Shown here one piece after another: positions 18,739-27,654 of a stretch of DNA of 60,975 bases (the stretch's first letter is position 1; each line of letters starts with the position of its first letter). The stretch is taken from positions 1-60,975 of the forward strand of contig WFPF01000040.1 of assembly GCA_015487695.1 (NCBI GenBank), written 5' to 3'. The translations under genes and the position numbers were made by a program. Under the pieces are notes generated by a model. It searched no databases. It saw only the letters and a list, made by a program, of their open reading frames with translations, and was not told the origin of the DNA. Origin of the DNA: Chitinophagales bacterium (lineage in GTDB: Bacteria > Bacteroidota > Bacteroidia > Chitinophagales > S012-47).

Positions 18739-18775
18739 CGGCTCCTTAAAAAACAGGTAATCAATTAAATATCAG

Positions 18776-20056
18776 ATGATGAGAAAATTAGCGTTATTTT
18801 CTGCGCTTCTGGCAGGAATTCTCGTTCTCGGATCTTGTGGCAAGAAAGGCTACAAGGCCTATAAAGGGCAGCTTCTGGGAGTGATGAATCGACCTGACTG
18901 GCAGCCGGTTAACCCCTTCGGAATGGTCTATGTGCCATCGGGTACTCTGCATATTGGTGCCAGCGATGAAGACATGAACCGTTCATTCTGGCAAAAGAAC
19001 AAATCCATTTCCATCTCCGGATTCTATATGGATGCAACCGAAATAACCAATAATGAGTATCGTCAATTTGTTTTTTGGGTGCGTGATTCCATTGCACATG
19101 TCTTGCTTGGGCACTTCAAAGAAGATAGCGAAGTAGAAAGAATTGACTGGAGCCAGCGTATTGACTGGAGCAAAGACGGTGACGACTTTGAAGCACTTCA
19201 GGATATGTTTTACTCTGAGGAAAATACACTTTGGGGAAGACGTGAGATTGACAAAAGCATGCTCGTGTACGAATACGAATGGTTTGACTGGCAGGCCGCA
19301 GCACGCAAAGGAAACGGAAACCGTGAAAAAGAACGATCTGAATTTATTCATCGCGAAAGCGTAAATATTTACCCGGACACCCTGGTATGGATACACGACT
19401 TTGCTTATTCATACAATGAACCGATGACACGTCAGTATTTCAGCCACCCTGCATTTGATAATTATCCGGTGGTAGGTGTCAACTGGAGGCAGGCCAATGC
19501 CTTCGCTACCTGGAGGACCCGATTCTGGAACGACTGGAGAAGCAGCAATGGGGAGGCCATTACCGACCCTTTCCGCTTGCCCACAGAATTTGAATGGGAA
19601 TATGCTGCCCGTGGCGGCCGCGATCAGGCTCCTTATCCCTGGGGTGGTCCTTATCTGAGAAACTCCAAAGGATGTTTGCTGGCCAACTTCAAACCCGGCC
19701 GCGGAAATTATCCGGAGGATGGCGGTTACTATACGGTGAAAGCCGATGCATACTGGCCCAACGACTACGGTTTATACAACATGGCCGGAAACGTATCGGA
19801 ATGGACTTCTTCCGCATTTGATGAAAACGCATATTCCTTCGTACATGATATGAATCCTGATTACCGATATGATTCGAAAGAAGGAGATCCGCTGGCTCTT
19901 AAGAGAAAAGTAGTGCGCGGTGGATCCTGGAAAGATATCGGATACATGCTTCAGACAGGTGTGCGCGATTGGGAATATGAGGATACCGGGAAAGCATACA
20001 TCGGATTCAGGTGTGCAATGAGCTTCCTGGGCCGTTCGATGAGTGACTTCAAGTAA
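18776..20056 (+). CDS. gldK: Gliding motility / T9SS lipoprotein GldK (PorK)
   Basis: The 426-residue lipoprotein has a lipobox ending LVLGSC (Cys21) and an FGE-sulfatase (SUMF1-like) fold from about residue 50, with FGMVYVPSGTLHIG, DATEITNNEYRQFV, RLPTEFEWEYAARGG and the C-terminal VRGGSWKDIG / YIGFRCAM. GldK forms with GldN a large periplasmic ring under the outer membrane in the type IX secretion system. Residue 1 could also be ATG 18779. gldL, gldM and gldN follow in the standard order. Confidence 0.97.
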   Translation: MMRKLALFSALLAGILVLGSCGKKGYKAYKGQLLGVMNRPDWQPVNPFGMVYVPSGTLHIGASDEDMNRSFWQKNKSISISGFYMDATEITNNEYRQFVFWVRDSIAHVLLGHFKEDSEVERIDWSQRIDWSKDGDDFEALQDMFYSEENTLWGRREIDKSMLVYEYEWFDWQAAARKGNGNREKERSEFIHRESVNIYPDTLVWIHDFAYSYNEPMTRQYFSHPAFDNYPVVGVNWRQANAFATWRTRFWNDWRSSNGEAITDPFRLPTEFEWEYAARGGRDQAPYPWGGPYLRNSKGCLLANFKPGRGNYPEDGGYYTVKADAYWPNDYGLYNMAGNVSEWTSSAFDENAYSFVHDMNPDYRYDSKEGDPLALKRKVVRGGSWKDIGYMLQTGVRDWEYEDTGKAYIGFRCAMSFLGRSMSDFK

Positions 20057-20101
20057 TTTTTAAACGTAATTTTTAGCTAACAATTAAATAGAAGAGGAAA
20101 A

Positions 20102-20920
20102 ATGGCAGCTTTTCATGAAACGAAGTTCTTTAAGAGACTTAAAAACTTAATTATTGGTTTGGGTGCTTCCGTGGTACTTGTAGGAGCATTATTTAAGATT
20201 TTGCACTGGGACGGAGCCAATACCATGTTGATGGTGGGGATGTTTACCGAGGCATTTATCTTTGCTTTTCAGGGCATCCTTCCCCCACACAAAGACTACT
20301 ACTGGGAAAAGATTTATCCCGGATTGGATATCGCTCCGGATGTGGAGTACAAGAAAAAATCAGGTATTTCCGGAAGTCAGGCAGGGGGCTCGATTACCAA
20401 GCAGCTTGATAAAATGCTGGAAGAGAGCAAAATTGAAAAAGAATTGCTTGACCGCCTGGGTACCAATCTGAAAAAATTCGGAGAAAATCTGGAAAAACTC
20501 AATGTAGTGACCGATGCAGGAGTAGCTACTGAAGAGTATGCTGCCAATGCCAAGGAAGCAGCAGCCTCCTTAAAGCGCATGAAGACATCATATGATGAAG
20601 CAACCAGTGCCGTATCCGAGCTCGCCAATGTATCGGGCGATTCAAGAGAATATCACGAACAGGTGCAAAAAGTTTCTAAAAATCTGGCAGCACTCAATGC
20701 CATTTATGAAGAAGAGTTGAAAGACTCCAATACGCATCTCAAAGCGATGAATGAATTCACAGGAAATCTTACGGAAGCAGTGAGTGCTTTAAGCGAATCC
20801 GTTGAGGACACTAAGAAATATCGCGATCAAATGTCTCAGCTTTCCAGCAATTTATCTAAACTGAACAACGTTTACGGTAATATGCTGGCAGCCATGAGTT
20901 TACAAAATCAAAACGGGTAA
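20102..20920 (+). CDS. gldL: T9SS/gliding motor inner-membrane protein GldL (PorL)
   Basis: The 272-residue protein has two membrane helices, about 15-33 (LIIGLGASVVLVGALFKIL) and 41-60. A glutamate inside TM2 (Glu50 in MFTEAFIFAFQG) matches the acidic residue of the GldL proton path. A long cytoplasmic coiled-coil region follows (about 105-272). GldL pentamers surround a GldM dimer and convert proton motive force into the rotation that drives secretion and gliding. It is 45 bp after gldK. Confidence 0.97.
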   Translation: MAAFHETKFFKRLKNLIIGLGASVVLVGALFKILHWDGANTMLMVGMFTEAFIFAFQGILPPHKDYYWEKIYPGLDIAPDVEYKKKSGISGSQAGGSITKQLDKMLEESKIEKELLDRLGTNLKKFGENLEKLNVVTDAGVATEEYAANAKEAAASLKRMKTSYDEATSAVSELANVSGDSREYHEQVQKVSKNLAALNAIYEEELKDSNTHLKAMNEFTGNLTEAVSALSESVEDTKKYRDQMSQLSSNLSKLNNVYGNMLAAMSLQNQNG

Positions 20921-20977
20921 CTTACGAGGGTAAGCTATTTGTTTAATTATTACAGAACCGAAAAAACGCGATAAAAA

Positions 20978-22588
20978 ATGTCAATACCTAAGGAACCGCG
21001 GCAACAGATGATTAACCTGATGTATCTGTTCTTGACAGCTATGTTGGCGCTCAATGTTTCTGCGGAAATTCTAAATGCATTTTCTCTTGTGAATGAAGGC
21101 CTGGAAGTTTCCATTGGTGCCATCACCGATAAAAATGACGGACTGCTAAGGGCGCTCGAAGAGAAAAAACAAGATGATAAAACTGCGGAAGATGAATACC
21201 TTGCGGCTGTAAGGGTACATAAACTGACCACTGAGGCGATTAAGCAGATTCAGTCTTATATTGATAAGATCTATGAAGAGGTGGGAGTGGTAGAAGAAAC
21301 CGGAGAACTGAATAATCCGGGCAATCTTGAGATTTCAACCAACTTTATGGTCAACAAAGGGCATGGTGAGGAATTGAAAAATCTCATTCTGAGTACGAGG
21401 GATTCGTTCCGCAATATTGTGGGAGACAATCCTGCCGTAGTTAATAACCTCACGCTGCGAGCCGAAGATCCTCCTGCCAAGGAAGGTGAGAAAAAGGATT
21501 GGGTGGAGTATAACTTTTACGGAATACCCGCCATTGCCGCAGTTACATTGCTTACTAAAATCAAAACCGATTTCAACAGTTCGGAGTCAGCTGTGCTTGA
21601 GTTTCTTTCGAGCCGGGTGAATGCCTCTAAATTTACTTTTGACGTTTTGACGGGAAGAGCGATATCCAATAAGAATATTGTCAATCTCGGAGAAACCTAT
21701 AGGGCAGATATTTTTGTATCGGCCACCAGCCAAAGTGCTGCACCCAAAGTATACCTGGGGCCCCTGTCGGCCGAAGCATATGATGCCAGTGGCTCTCTGA
21801 AACGGCAAGGGGTGAAGCTGGACAAGCCCCCGCTCAAACGAATTGACAAGGTCATTGAAGACTCTGAAAACGGAATTGTACAATATGAGGTAAAAACTAC
21901 CTCGGAAGGCCCGAAAGTGATTTCAGGTGTGATTGAGGTGAAAAACCCGAATACGGGTGAAGTGACATACTATCCATTCAAAGAGGAATATCTCGTAGCC
22001 AAATCCATGGCAGTGGTTTCCCCTGAGAAAATGAATGTGTTTTATGTGGGTGTAGACAATCCGGTATCGGTGTCGGCTCCGGGCTATCAGCACAGTCAGA
22101 TTACGGCTAAGATCAAAGGCCCCGGTACGATCACCCCTCGAGGCGAAGCCGGAAAGTACAATGTGAAAATTACCAAGGCTGTACCCATTGAAGTAGAGGT
22201 TTATGCCAAAACGGACGAAGGCACACGCTTTATTGGAAAAGCCAAGTTCCGCGGTAAAAATATTCCAACTCCGGATGTATTTCTGGGAAATGCTAAGGGA
22301 GGAGGAATACGCGCCTCCGAAGCACGGGCACAATCAGGTATCTATGCACTGGCCGAAGGATTTGATTTTGACGTACGCTTCAAGATTAAATCATTTGAGA
22401 TCACCTATAAAAAAGCACGTCAAAATAACTTGATCACCGAGAAAAATAACGGACCCAAGTTCAACGATAAGATTACGAGGATCATGAGAAACGTTGGCCC
22501 CGGAGATCGACTCTGGTTTGATGATATTAAAGTGGCCATGCCGGACGGACGAACAGTGCCGGTTAACCTTTCATTAAAAGTGTTCTAA
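20978..22588 (+). CDS. gldM: T9SS/gliding motor protein GldM (PorM)
   Basis: The 536-residue protein has one N-terminal TM (about 8-30, MINLMYLFLTAMLALNV, followed by SAEILNAF) that packs inside the GldL ring, a helical D1 region with coiled coil (about 40-200), then periplasmic beta-rich domains to the end. Conserved stretches include YNFYGIPAIAAVTLLTKIK and GVDNPVSVSAPGY. The dimer spans the periplasm and transmits motion to the GldKN ring. Length is in the usual range. Confidence 0.97.
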   Translation: MSIPKEPRQQMINLMYLFLTAMLALNVSAEILNAFSLVNEGLEVSIGAITDKNDGLLRALEEKKQDDKTAEDEYLAAVRVHKLTTEAIKQIQSYIDKIYEEVGVVEETGELNNPGNLEISTNFMVNKGHGEELKNLILSTRDSFRNIVGDNPAVVNNLTLRAEDPPAKEGEKKDWVEYNFYGIPAIAAVTLLTKIKTDFNSSESAVLEFLSSRVNASKFTFDVLTGRAISNKNIVNLGETYRADIFVSATSQSAAPKVYLGPLSAEAYDASGSLKRQGVKLDKPPLKRIDKVIEDSENGIVQYEVKTTSEGPKVISGVIEVKNPNTGEVTYYPFKEEYLVAKSMAVVSPEKMNVFYVGVDNPVSVSAPGYQHSQITAKIKGPGTITPRGEAGKYNVKITKAVPIEVEVYAKTDEGTRFIGKAKFRGKNIPTPDVFLGNAKGGGIRASEARAQSGIYALAEGFDFDVRFKIKSFEITYKKARQNNLITEKNNGPKFNDKITRIMRNVGPGDRLWFDDIKVAMPDGRTVPVNLSLKVF

Positions 22589-22606
22589 GACAGATAAACT
22601 ATAGCT

Positions 22607-23428
22607 ATGCGAAATATCTTATTTGGGTTTTTTCTGATTTTTCTGGGTTTGCAGGTAAATGCACAGCCCATCAATGAAAAGCCGGAGAATTCCCCTTACG
22701 AAAAACACTTATCACAAGAGCGCAGAGCCGTTCCATACGACTATGTACGACAGGCAGATGTGTTTTGGGAAAAACGTCTCTGGCGTGTGATTGACTGCCG
22801 GCAGAAGATGAATATGCCCTTTACCTACCCCAAGGCTCCGTTTATGGCGGTCATTATGGACGCTATCCGGAATGAAGGGCTGCCGGTCTACAGTGCACTC
22901 TCCGATGATTTCTCCGAGCAAATTGCACCTTCTGAGATATTTGACAAATTGGAAGGGACAGATACCATTTATACACGTGACCCGGTGACATTGCGCGATA
23001 CGATGATCATCACGCAGCAAATTTTTGACCCCTTATCGGTTAAAAAATACGAAGTCCAGGAAGTGTGGTTTATCGATAAGGTGGCCTCACGAATGCTGGT
23101 GCGTATCATGGGAATTGCTCCCGTACGTGATGTCTATGATGTAAACACGGGTGAGTACCGTGGACAAGAGCGTTTGTTTTGGATTTATTATCCCGAAGCA
23201 CGTCAGATTCTGGCCAATTCCAATGCTTATAACCCTTACAATGGGGCAATCGCCATGAGCTGGGAGTCATTGCTGGAAATGAGATTCTTTGACAGTTACA
23301 TCATCAAGGAAGAAAATGTAATGGATCGCTCTATCGAGTCCTATGCTACCGGTGTGGATGCTTTGCTTGAGTCGAAAAGAATCGAAGACGAGTTGTTTGA
23401 TCGTGAGCAGGGAATGTGGTCATACTGA
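22607..23428 (+). CDS. gldN: T9SS/gliding protein GldN (PorN)
   Basis: The 273-residue periplasmic protein has a signal peptide (ILFGFFLIFLGLQVNAQ) and GldN hallmarks: VPYDYVRQADVFWEKRLWRVIDCRQKMN in the first third and a mid-protein WFIDKVASRMLVRIMGIAP followed by LFWIYYPEAR. GldN binds GldK to make the periplasmic ring. It is the last gene of the gld operon, 18 bp after gldM and followed by a strong terminator. Confidence 0.97.
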   Translation: MRNILFGFFLIFLGLQVNAQPINEKPENSPYEKHLSQERRAVPYDYVRQADVFWEKRLWRVIDCRQKMNMPFTYPKAPFMAVIMDAIRNEGLPVYSALSDDFSEQIAPSEIFDKLEGTDTIYTRDPVTLRDTMIITQQIFDPLSVKKYEVQEVWFIDKVASRMLVRIMGIAPVRDVYDVNTGEYRGQERLFWIYYPEARQILANSNAYNPYNGAIAMSWESLLEMRFFDSYIIKEENVMDRSIESYATGVDALLESKRIEDELFDREQGMWSY

Positions 23429-23457
23429 TTATTCCCTCTGAATAAACGAATTATTAG

Positions 23458-23492
23458 AAGCCCGCATCGATTCTCGTTGCGGGCTTTTTTTT
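23458..23492 (+). terminator. Terminator of the gld operon
   Basis: Stem agcccgca (23459-23466) pairs with tgcgggct (23478-23485) around an 11-nt loop and is followed by an eight-T tract (23485-23492). The T tract overlaps the stop codon of convergent uvrC (23491-23493). In the opposite direction the hairpin lacks a good T run. Confidence 0.92.
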
Positions 23493-25296
23493 ATTCTCCG
23501 TGATAGTAGTTGTAAATGATTTGCGCTTTGCTCAGCCCGACCGACTGACTCAGTTCTTCCAGACTTAACTCACTGATCTTTTTGATGGAGTGAAACTCCG
23601 TCAGCAATTGGATGGCCGTCTTTTCACCTATCCCTTTGATGTCTTTCAGTTCCGTGTGCAGTGCTTTTTTGTTGCGCTTTGCCCGGTGAAAAGTGATGGC
23701 GAAGCGATGCGCTTCATTGCGTATCTGCTGAATTAACTTCAGGCTGGGCGACTGCTTGTTGATGTGCAGCGGAATGGGATCTCCCGGAAAGTAGATTTCT
23801 TCGAGCCGTTTGGCTATGGCTGCTACGGTCACCTGCTTATTGATCTTAAGCCGCTCCATGCTCTTCATTGCCGCGCTAAGCTGCCCCTTCCCTCCGTCTA
23901 TAAGCACCAGGTCGGGCAAGGGGCGGCCTTCTTTCAGGAGCCTTCGATAGCGTCTGTAGACTACTTCTTCCATCGATGCAAAGTCATTGGCCCCTTCCAC
24001 CGTCTTGATATTGTAATGCCGATATTCCTTTTTTGAAGGCCGGGCGTTGCGGAAGACAACTGTAGAGGCTACCGGTGTGCTTCCCTGGATATTTGAATTG
24101 TCAAAACACTCGATATGGTGGGGAATCTTTTGCATTCTGAAGTCACTTTTGAGCTGTTCCAGAATACGGATGGCATTTCTGCTGCGGGTCTGGTGTTTGT
24201 CCAGCCTCGTGAGCAGCCGGTTTTTGTATTCCAGTGCGTTTTTATATGCCAGGTCGAGCAGTTTCTTTTTATCTCCTCTTTGCGGAATAAAAAAAGTGAC
24301 TCCTTCGGGCATGAATTCCGGCTCGAAGGGGACAATCACTTCCGTGGCAGTGCTTTGATGTTTCTTGCGCAGATGCAGAATGGCATAAAGCAGGAGGTCC
24401 GAGGGGCTTTCGTCCAGTTTGGCCTTCAGATGAAGAGCGGCTGTTTTGATAATGCTTCCGTTAACAACGTTGAAGTAGGATACAAAGCCCTGATTCTCGA
24501 CAACTTCAATATAGAAGACATCCACATTGCTGATGGTGCTGCTTACAATGGCTGAGTGGCTTTTAAACCGTTTTAAAAACTGGAGTCTCTGTTTTAATCT
24601 TTCCGCATCTTCGAAGCGGTACTGAGATGCCAGCTCCTGCATCTCGCTTTTTATCTTCCTTTCCACCGTGGCGGTTTGCCCTTTGAGTATCTGCCGGATC
24701 TGAGCAATGCTTTCATTGTATGAAGATTCATCTTGCCGGCCTTCGCAGGGTCCCAGGCAGTTTCCAATGTGATACTCCAGGCAGAGACGGAATTTTTTGC
24801 TTTTTATGTTGGCTTCTGACAAGTGATAGTTGCATGTACGAATGGGGTACATGCTTTTGAGGTACTCGAAGACGTCTTTCACACGGGATACCGAAGTAAA
24901 AGGGCCCAGATACTCCGATCCGTCATGAACGACCCTGCGTGTAAAGAAAACGCGGGGAAAACGTTCATTCTTGATTACGATGTAGGGATATGATTTGTCA
25001 TCCTTGGCTATGATGTTGTAGCGGGGCTGGAGCTGCTTGATCAGGTTGTTTTCAAGCAGAAGGGCATCGTGCTCGTTTTCCACTACCGTGAACTCGATGT
25101 TCTCCGCTTTGCTGATAAGGATTTTCAGTCGGCCCGGGTGCTTATCGAAATTGTTAAAGTACGAAGATACCCGGTTTTTAAGGTTGCGTGCTTTGCCTAC
25201 ATAGAGCACTTGCCCCACGGCATCCAGAAACCGGTAGACCCCGGGCGATTCGGGCAGAAGCGGAAATATTTTTTCGCGAAAATGCAGAAGCTTCAT
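23491..25296 (-). CDS. uvrC: Excinuclease ABC subunit C
   Basis: The 601-residue nucleotide excision repair nuclease has an N-terminal GIY-YIG domain (PGVYRFLDAVGQVLYVGKAR, about 18-37), a UVR motif (about 200-235), the UvrC RNase H-like endonuclease domain with ECFDNSNIQGSTPVAS and DLVLIDGGKGQLSA, and C-terminal helix-hairpin-helix motifs (IKGIGEKTAIQLL). Length is typical. It is the last gene of a minus-strand run sprE-pbp-uvrC, 47 bp after the PBP gene. Confidence 0.97.
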   Translation of the reverse strand: MKLLHFREKIFPLLPESPGVYRFLDAVGQVLYVGKARNLKNRVSSYFNNFDKHPGRLKILISKAENIEFTVVENEHDALLLENNLIKQLQPRYNIIAKDDKSYPYIVIKNERFPRVFFTRRVVHDGSEYLGPFTSVSRVKDVFEYLKSMYPIRTCNYHLSEANIKSKKFRLCLEYHIGNCLGPCEGRQDESSYNESIAQIRQILKGQTATVERKIKSEMQELASQYRFEDAERLKQRLQFLKRFKSHSAIVSSTISNVDVFYIEVVENQGFVSYFNVVNGSIIKTAALHLKAKLDESPSDLLLYAILHLRKKHQSTATEVIVPFEPEFMPEGVTFFIPQRGDKKKLLDLAYKNALEYKNRLLTRLDKHQTRSRNAIRILEQLKSDFRMQKIPHHIECFDNSNIQGSTPVASTVVFRNARPSKKEYRHYNIKTVEGANDFASMEEVVYRRYRRLLKEGRPLPDLVLIDGGKGQLSAAMKSMERLKINKQVTVAAIAKRLEEIYFPGDPIPLHINKQSPSLKLIQQIRNEAHRFAITFHRAKRNKKALHTELKDIKGIGEKTAIQLLTEFHSIKKISELSLEELSQSVGLSKAQIIYNYYHGE

Positions 25297-25343
25297 GCTT
25301 GATTAATCTTGCCGGTCAAATTACAGCAAAGCGGGCAAAGTGT

Positions 25344-27629
25344 TTAAAATTCCAGGTCGTCATACTCGCTTCGGTGTCCGCTTTCGTATTTCTCACAATC
25401 TAGTTCGATAGAGAGGGGTTCCGCGGGCTTGGGGAATTCTGCTTCCGGAGATATGCCAAGTGTTTTGTCCGCATAAACGCGCTTGAGGAATTCGGCAAAT
25501 ATGGGGAGTGCCATATTGGCTCCCTGGCCCAGATTTATGGTGCGGAAACGCATCAGCGGATCATCACCGCCCACCCATGTGCCTGTGACCAGATCAGGGA
25601 TAACACCCATAAACCATCCATCGGTATTGTCTTGCGTGGTGCCCGTTTTTCCGGCAATTTCCCCTTCAAACTTGTATCTGTAGCGAAGTCTGCGACCGGT
25701 GCCCTCATCCACCACCTTTTGCAGAAAATAAAGCATGGTATAGGCTACATCCTCACTCAGCACTTCACGCGTTGTAGGCGAAAAACGGGCGATGACATTG
25801 CCATATTTGTCTTCAATATGATCAATGTAATACGGAGCGGCATAGATGCCCCGGTTGTCATAGGTCGTATAGGCTCCGGTCATTTCCTCTACGGAGATGT
25901 CTGTAGTTCCCAGAGCGATAGACGGGACTTCCGGGATGGGAGCTGTGATTCCCATTTGCCTGACCAGGTCAATCACATTGCCCGGGCTTCCGAGGTCAAG
26001 CATAAGCTTGGCTGTGATCTTGTTGACAGAGTGGGCCAGCGCATCCCACAGAGCAATCATTTCGCCATCCTTGTATTTCCCGGAATTTCGGGGAGCCCAA
26101 TTGTCGAAATCAGGATTCGGATAATCTACATTGGCAAATTTCTGACAGGGCGAGTAATGCAGGTCTTTGATGGCTGCCGTATAGACAAAGGGTTTGAATG
26201 TGGAGCCCACTTGTCTCCGTGTGGTGACGTGGTCAAGTTGCCAGAAGCGGTGATCTACCCCTCCGACATAAGCTTTGATCTCTCCGCTCTTTGGATCAAC
26301 GGCCATAAAGCCGGGTTGCAGATGCATGCGATAGTATTTTACCGAGTCATAGGGCGTCATTGTGGTATCGGCCATATAACCCTCATGTTTCCATGAAAAG
26401 ACCATCATTTCATGCGGCACATCAAAGCTGCTTCGAATGCTGTCTTCGGCAATGCCTTGCTTCTTCATGCTGCTCCAGCGTGCTGTTTTCCGGATCTCAT
26501 GCTCCATGTAGTCCGGTTTGTATTTTGTGCTTTCGGGATCCCAGGTCCAGGGATCTGCTTTGACCTCGTCCCAATGTTTAAAAAACGCGGCCTGAAGCTC
26601 TTTCAGATGGCTGCGCATGGCCTCTTCGGCATATCGCTGCATGCGGGAGTCGATCGTTGTATAGATTTTAAGTCCGTCACGATAGATGTCGTAATAACTG
26701 CTGTCAGACCGGGGGTGTGATTTTACCCAATGGTGCATAAATAGCCTGAGACGCTCACGCAGGTACGGGGCAAGCCCCCGGTGATGATCTACCCGCGAAT
26801 AGTGAAGATTGAGCGGCTCCTGCATAAGGCTGTCGGCCTGATCTTGCTCAAGATAGCCGTACTTCACCATCTGGGCGAGTACCACATTTCTTCTCTCCAG
26901 GGCTTTCTCGGGAAAGCGTACGGGATTGTAAAGCGAAGGATTTTTTACCATTCCCACCAGCGTGGCCGATTGCAGGATGTCCAGAGAGTCGGTGGTGCTG
27001 CCGAAATATACACGTGCAGCGGATTTAATGCCGTGGGCGTTGTTAACGAATTCTACCGTATTAAGGTACATTGTTATGATCTCTTCCTTTGTGTATCTGC
27101 GTTCCAGCTCAGCGGCAATGATCCATTCCTTTGCTTTTTGCGGGATTCGCTCAAGCAGGGAATGCGAAGGGGAGTGAAAAAGGTTCTTTGCAAGTTGCTG
27201 CGTCAGGGTGCTGCCTCCCCCCGAGCCGGGATTGCCGAGAAAAACAGTTTTTACCAATACCCTGATGAGCCCTTTTAGGTCGATGCCCGAGTGATTTTCA
27301 AAGCGTCTGTCTTCTGTGGCTATGAGGGCATTTACCAGATTTGGGCTTAAATCACGGTATAAAACGTTGCTTCGGTTCTCACGGAAAAAGGTCCCGATAA
27401 GCTCGCCATCGGCAGAGTAGATTTCCGTTGCCAGAGAATTTTCGGGGTTTTCAAGTTCTTCGAAGCCGGGCAATGGCCCGAAAACACCCCGGGATACGGC
27501 ATACATGGAGAGGGTGATAAACAATATCCCGGCAAAAAATAAAGCCCACACCAGGCGGATGGCTTTGGTCGTTACACGCCTGCGCGCAGCTTTTCGCTCT
27601 GCTTTCTTATTTGTTTTTTTCCGGGTCAT
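25344..27629 (-). CDS. Penicillin-binding protein 1A-type bifunctional transglycosylase/transpeptidase
   Basis: The 761-residue protein has one N-terminal TM (about 25-46). A GT51 glycosyltransferase domain follows, with ATEDRRFENHSG holding the catalytic Glu and GGSTLTQQLAKNLF. The transpeptidase domain has STFK (in RQVGSTFKPF), SVN (in AHSVNKITAKL) and KTGTT. It polymerises and cross-links peptidoglycan at the outer face of the inner membrane. The N-terminus (about 1-20) is very rich in Lys/Arg, as in many Bacteroidota PBP1A proteins. It follows sprE by 25 bp. Confidence 0.96.
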   Translation of the reverse strand: MTRKKTNKKAERKAARRRVTTKAIRLVWALFFAGILFITLSMYAVSRGVFGPLPGFEELENPENSLATEIYSADGELIGTFFRENRSNVLYRDLSPNLVNALIATEDRRFENHSGIDLKGLIRVLVKTVFLGNPGSGGGSTLTQQLAKNLFHSPSHSLLERIPQKAKEWIIAAELERRYTKEEIITMYLNTVEFVNNAHGIKSAARVYFGSTTDSLDILQSATLVGMVKNPSLYNPVRFPEKALERRNVVLAQMVKYGYLEQDQADSLMQEPLNLHYSRVDHHRGLAPYLRERLRLFMHHWVKSHPRSDSSYYDIYRDGLKIYTTIDSRMQRYAEEAMRSHLKELQAAFFKHWDEVKADPWTWDPESTKYKPDYMEHEIRKTARWSSMKKQGIAEDSIRSSFDVPHEMMVFSWKHEGYMADTTMTPYDSVKYYRMHLQPGFMAVDPKSGEIKAYVGGVDHRFWQLDHVTTRRQVGSTFKPFVYTAAIKDLHYSPCQKFANVDYPNPDFDNWAPRNSGKYKDGEMIALWDALAHSVNKITAKLMLDLGSPGNVIDLVRQMGITAPIPEVPSIALGTTDISVEEMTGAYTTYDNRGIYAAPYYIDHIEDKYGNVIARFSPTTREVLSEDVAYTMLYFLQKVVDEGTGRRLRYRYKFEGEIAGKTGTTQDNTDGWFMGVIPDLVTGTWVGGDDPLMRFRTINLGQGANMALPIFAEFLKRVYADKTLGISPEAEFPKPAEPLSIELDCEKYESGHRSEYDDLEF

Positions 27630-27654
27630 AACTTATTTCTTCTCTGGCGGCCGG

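Noticed and set aside
20921-20934. Small hairpin cttac-gagg-gtaag between gldL and gldM
   Set aside because: Only a 5-bp stem without a T tract; too weak to call an attenuator or terminator.
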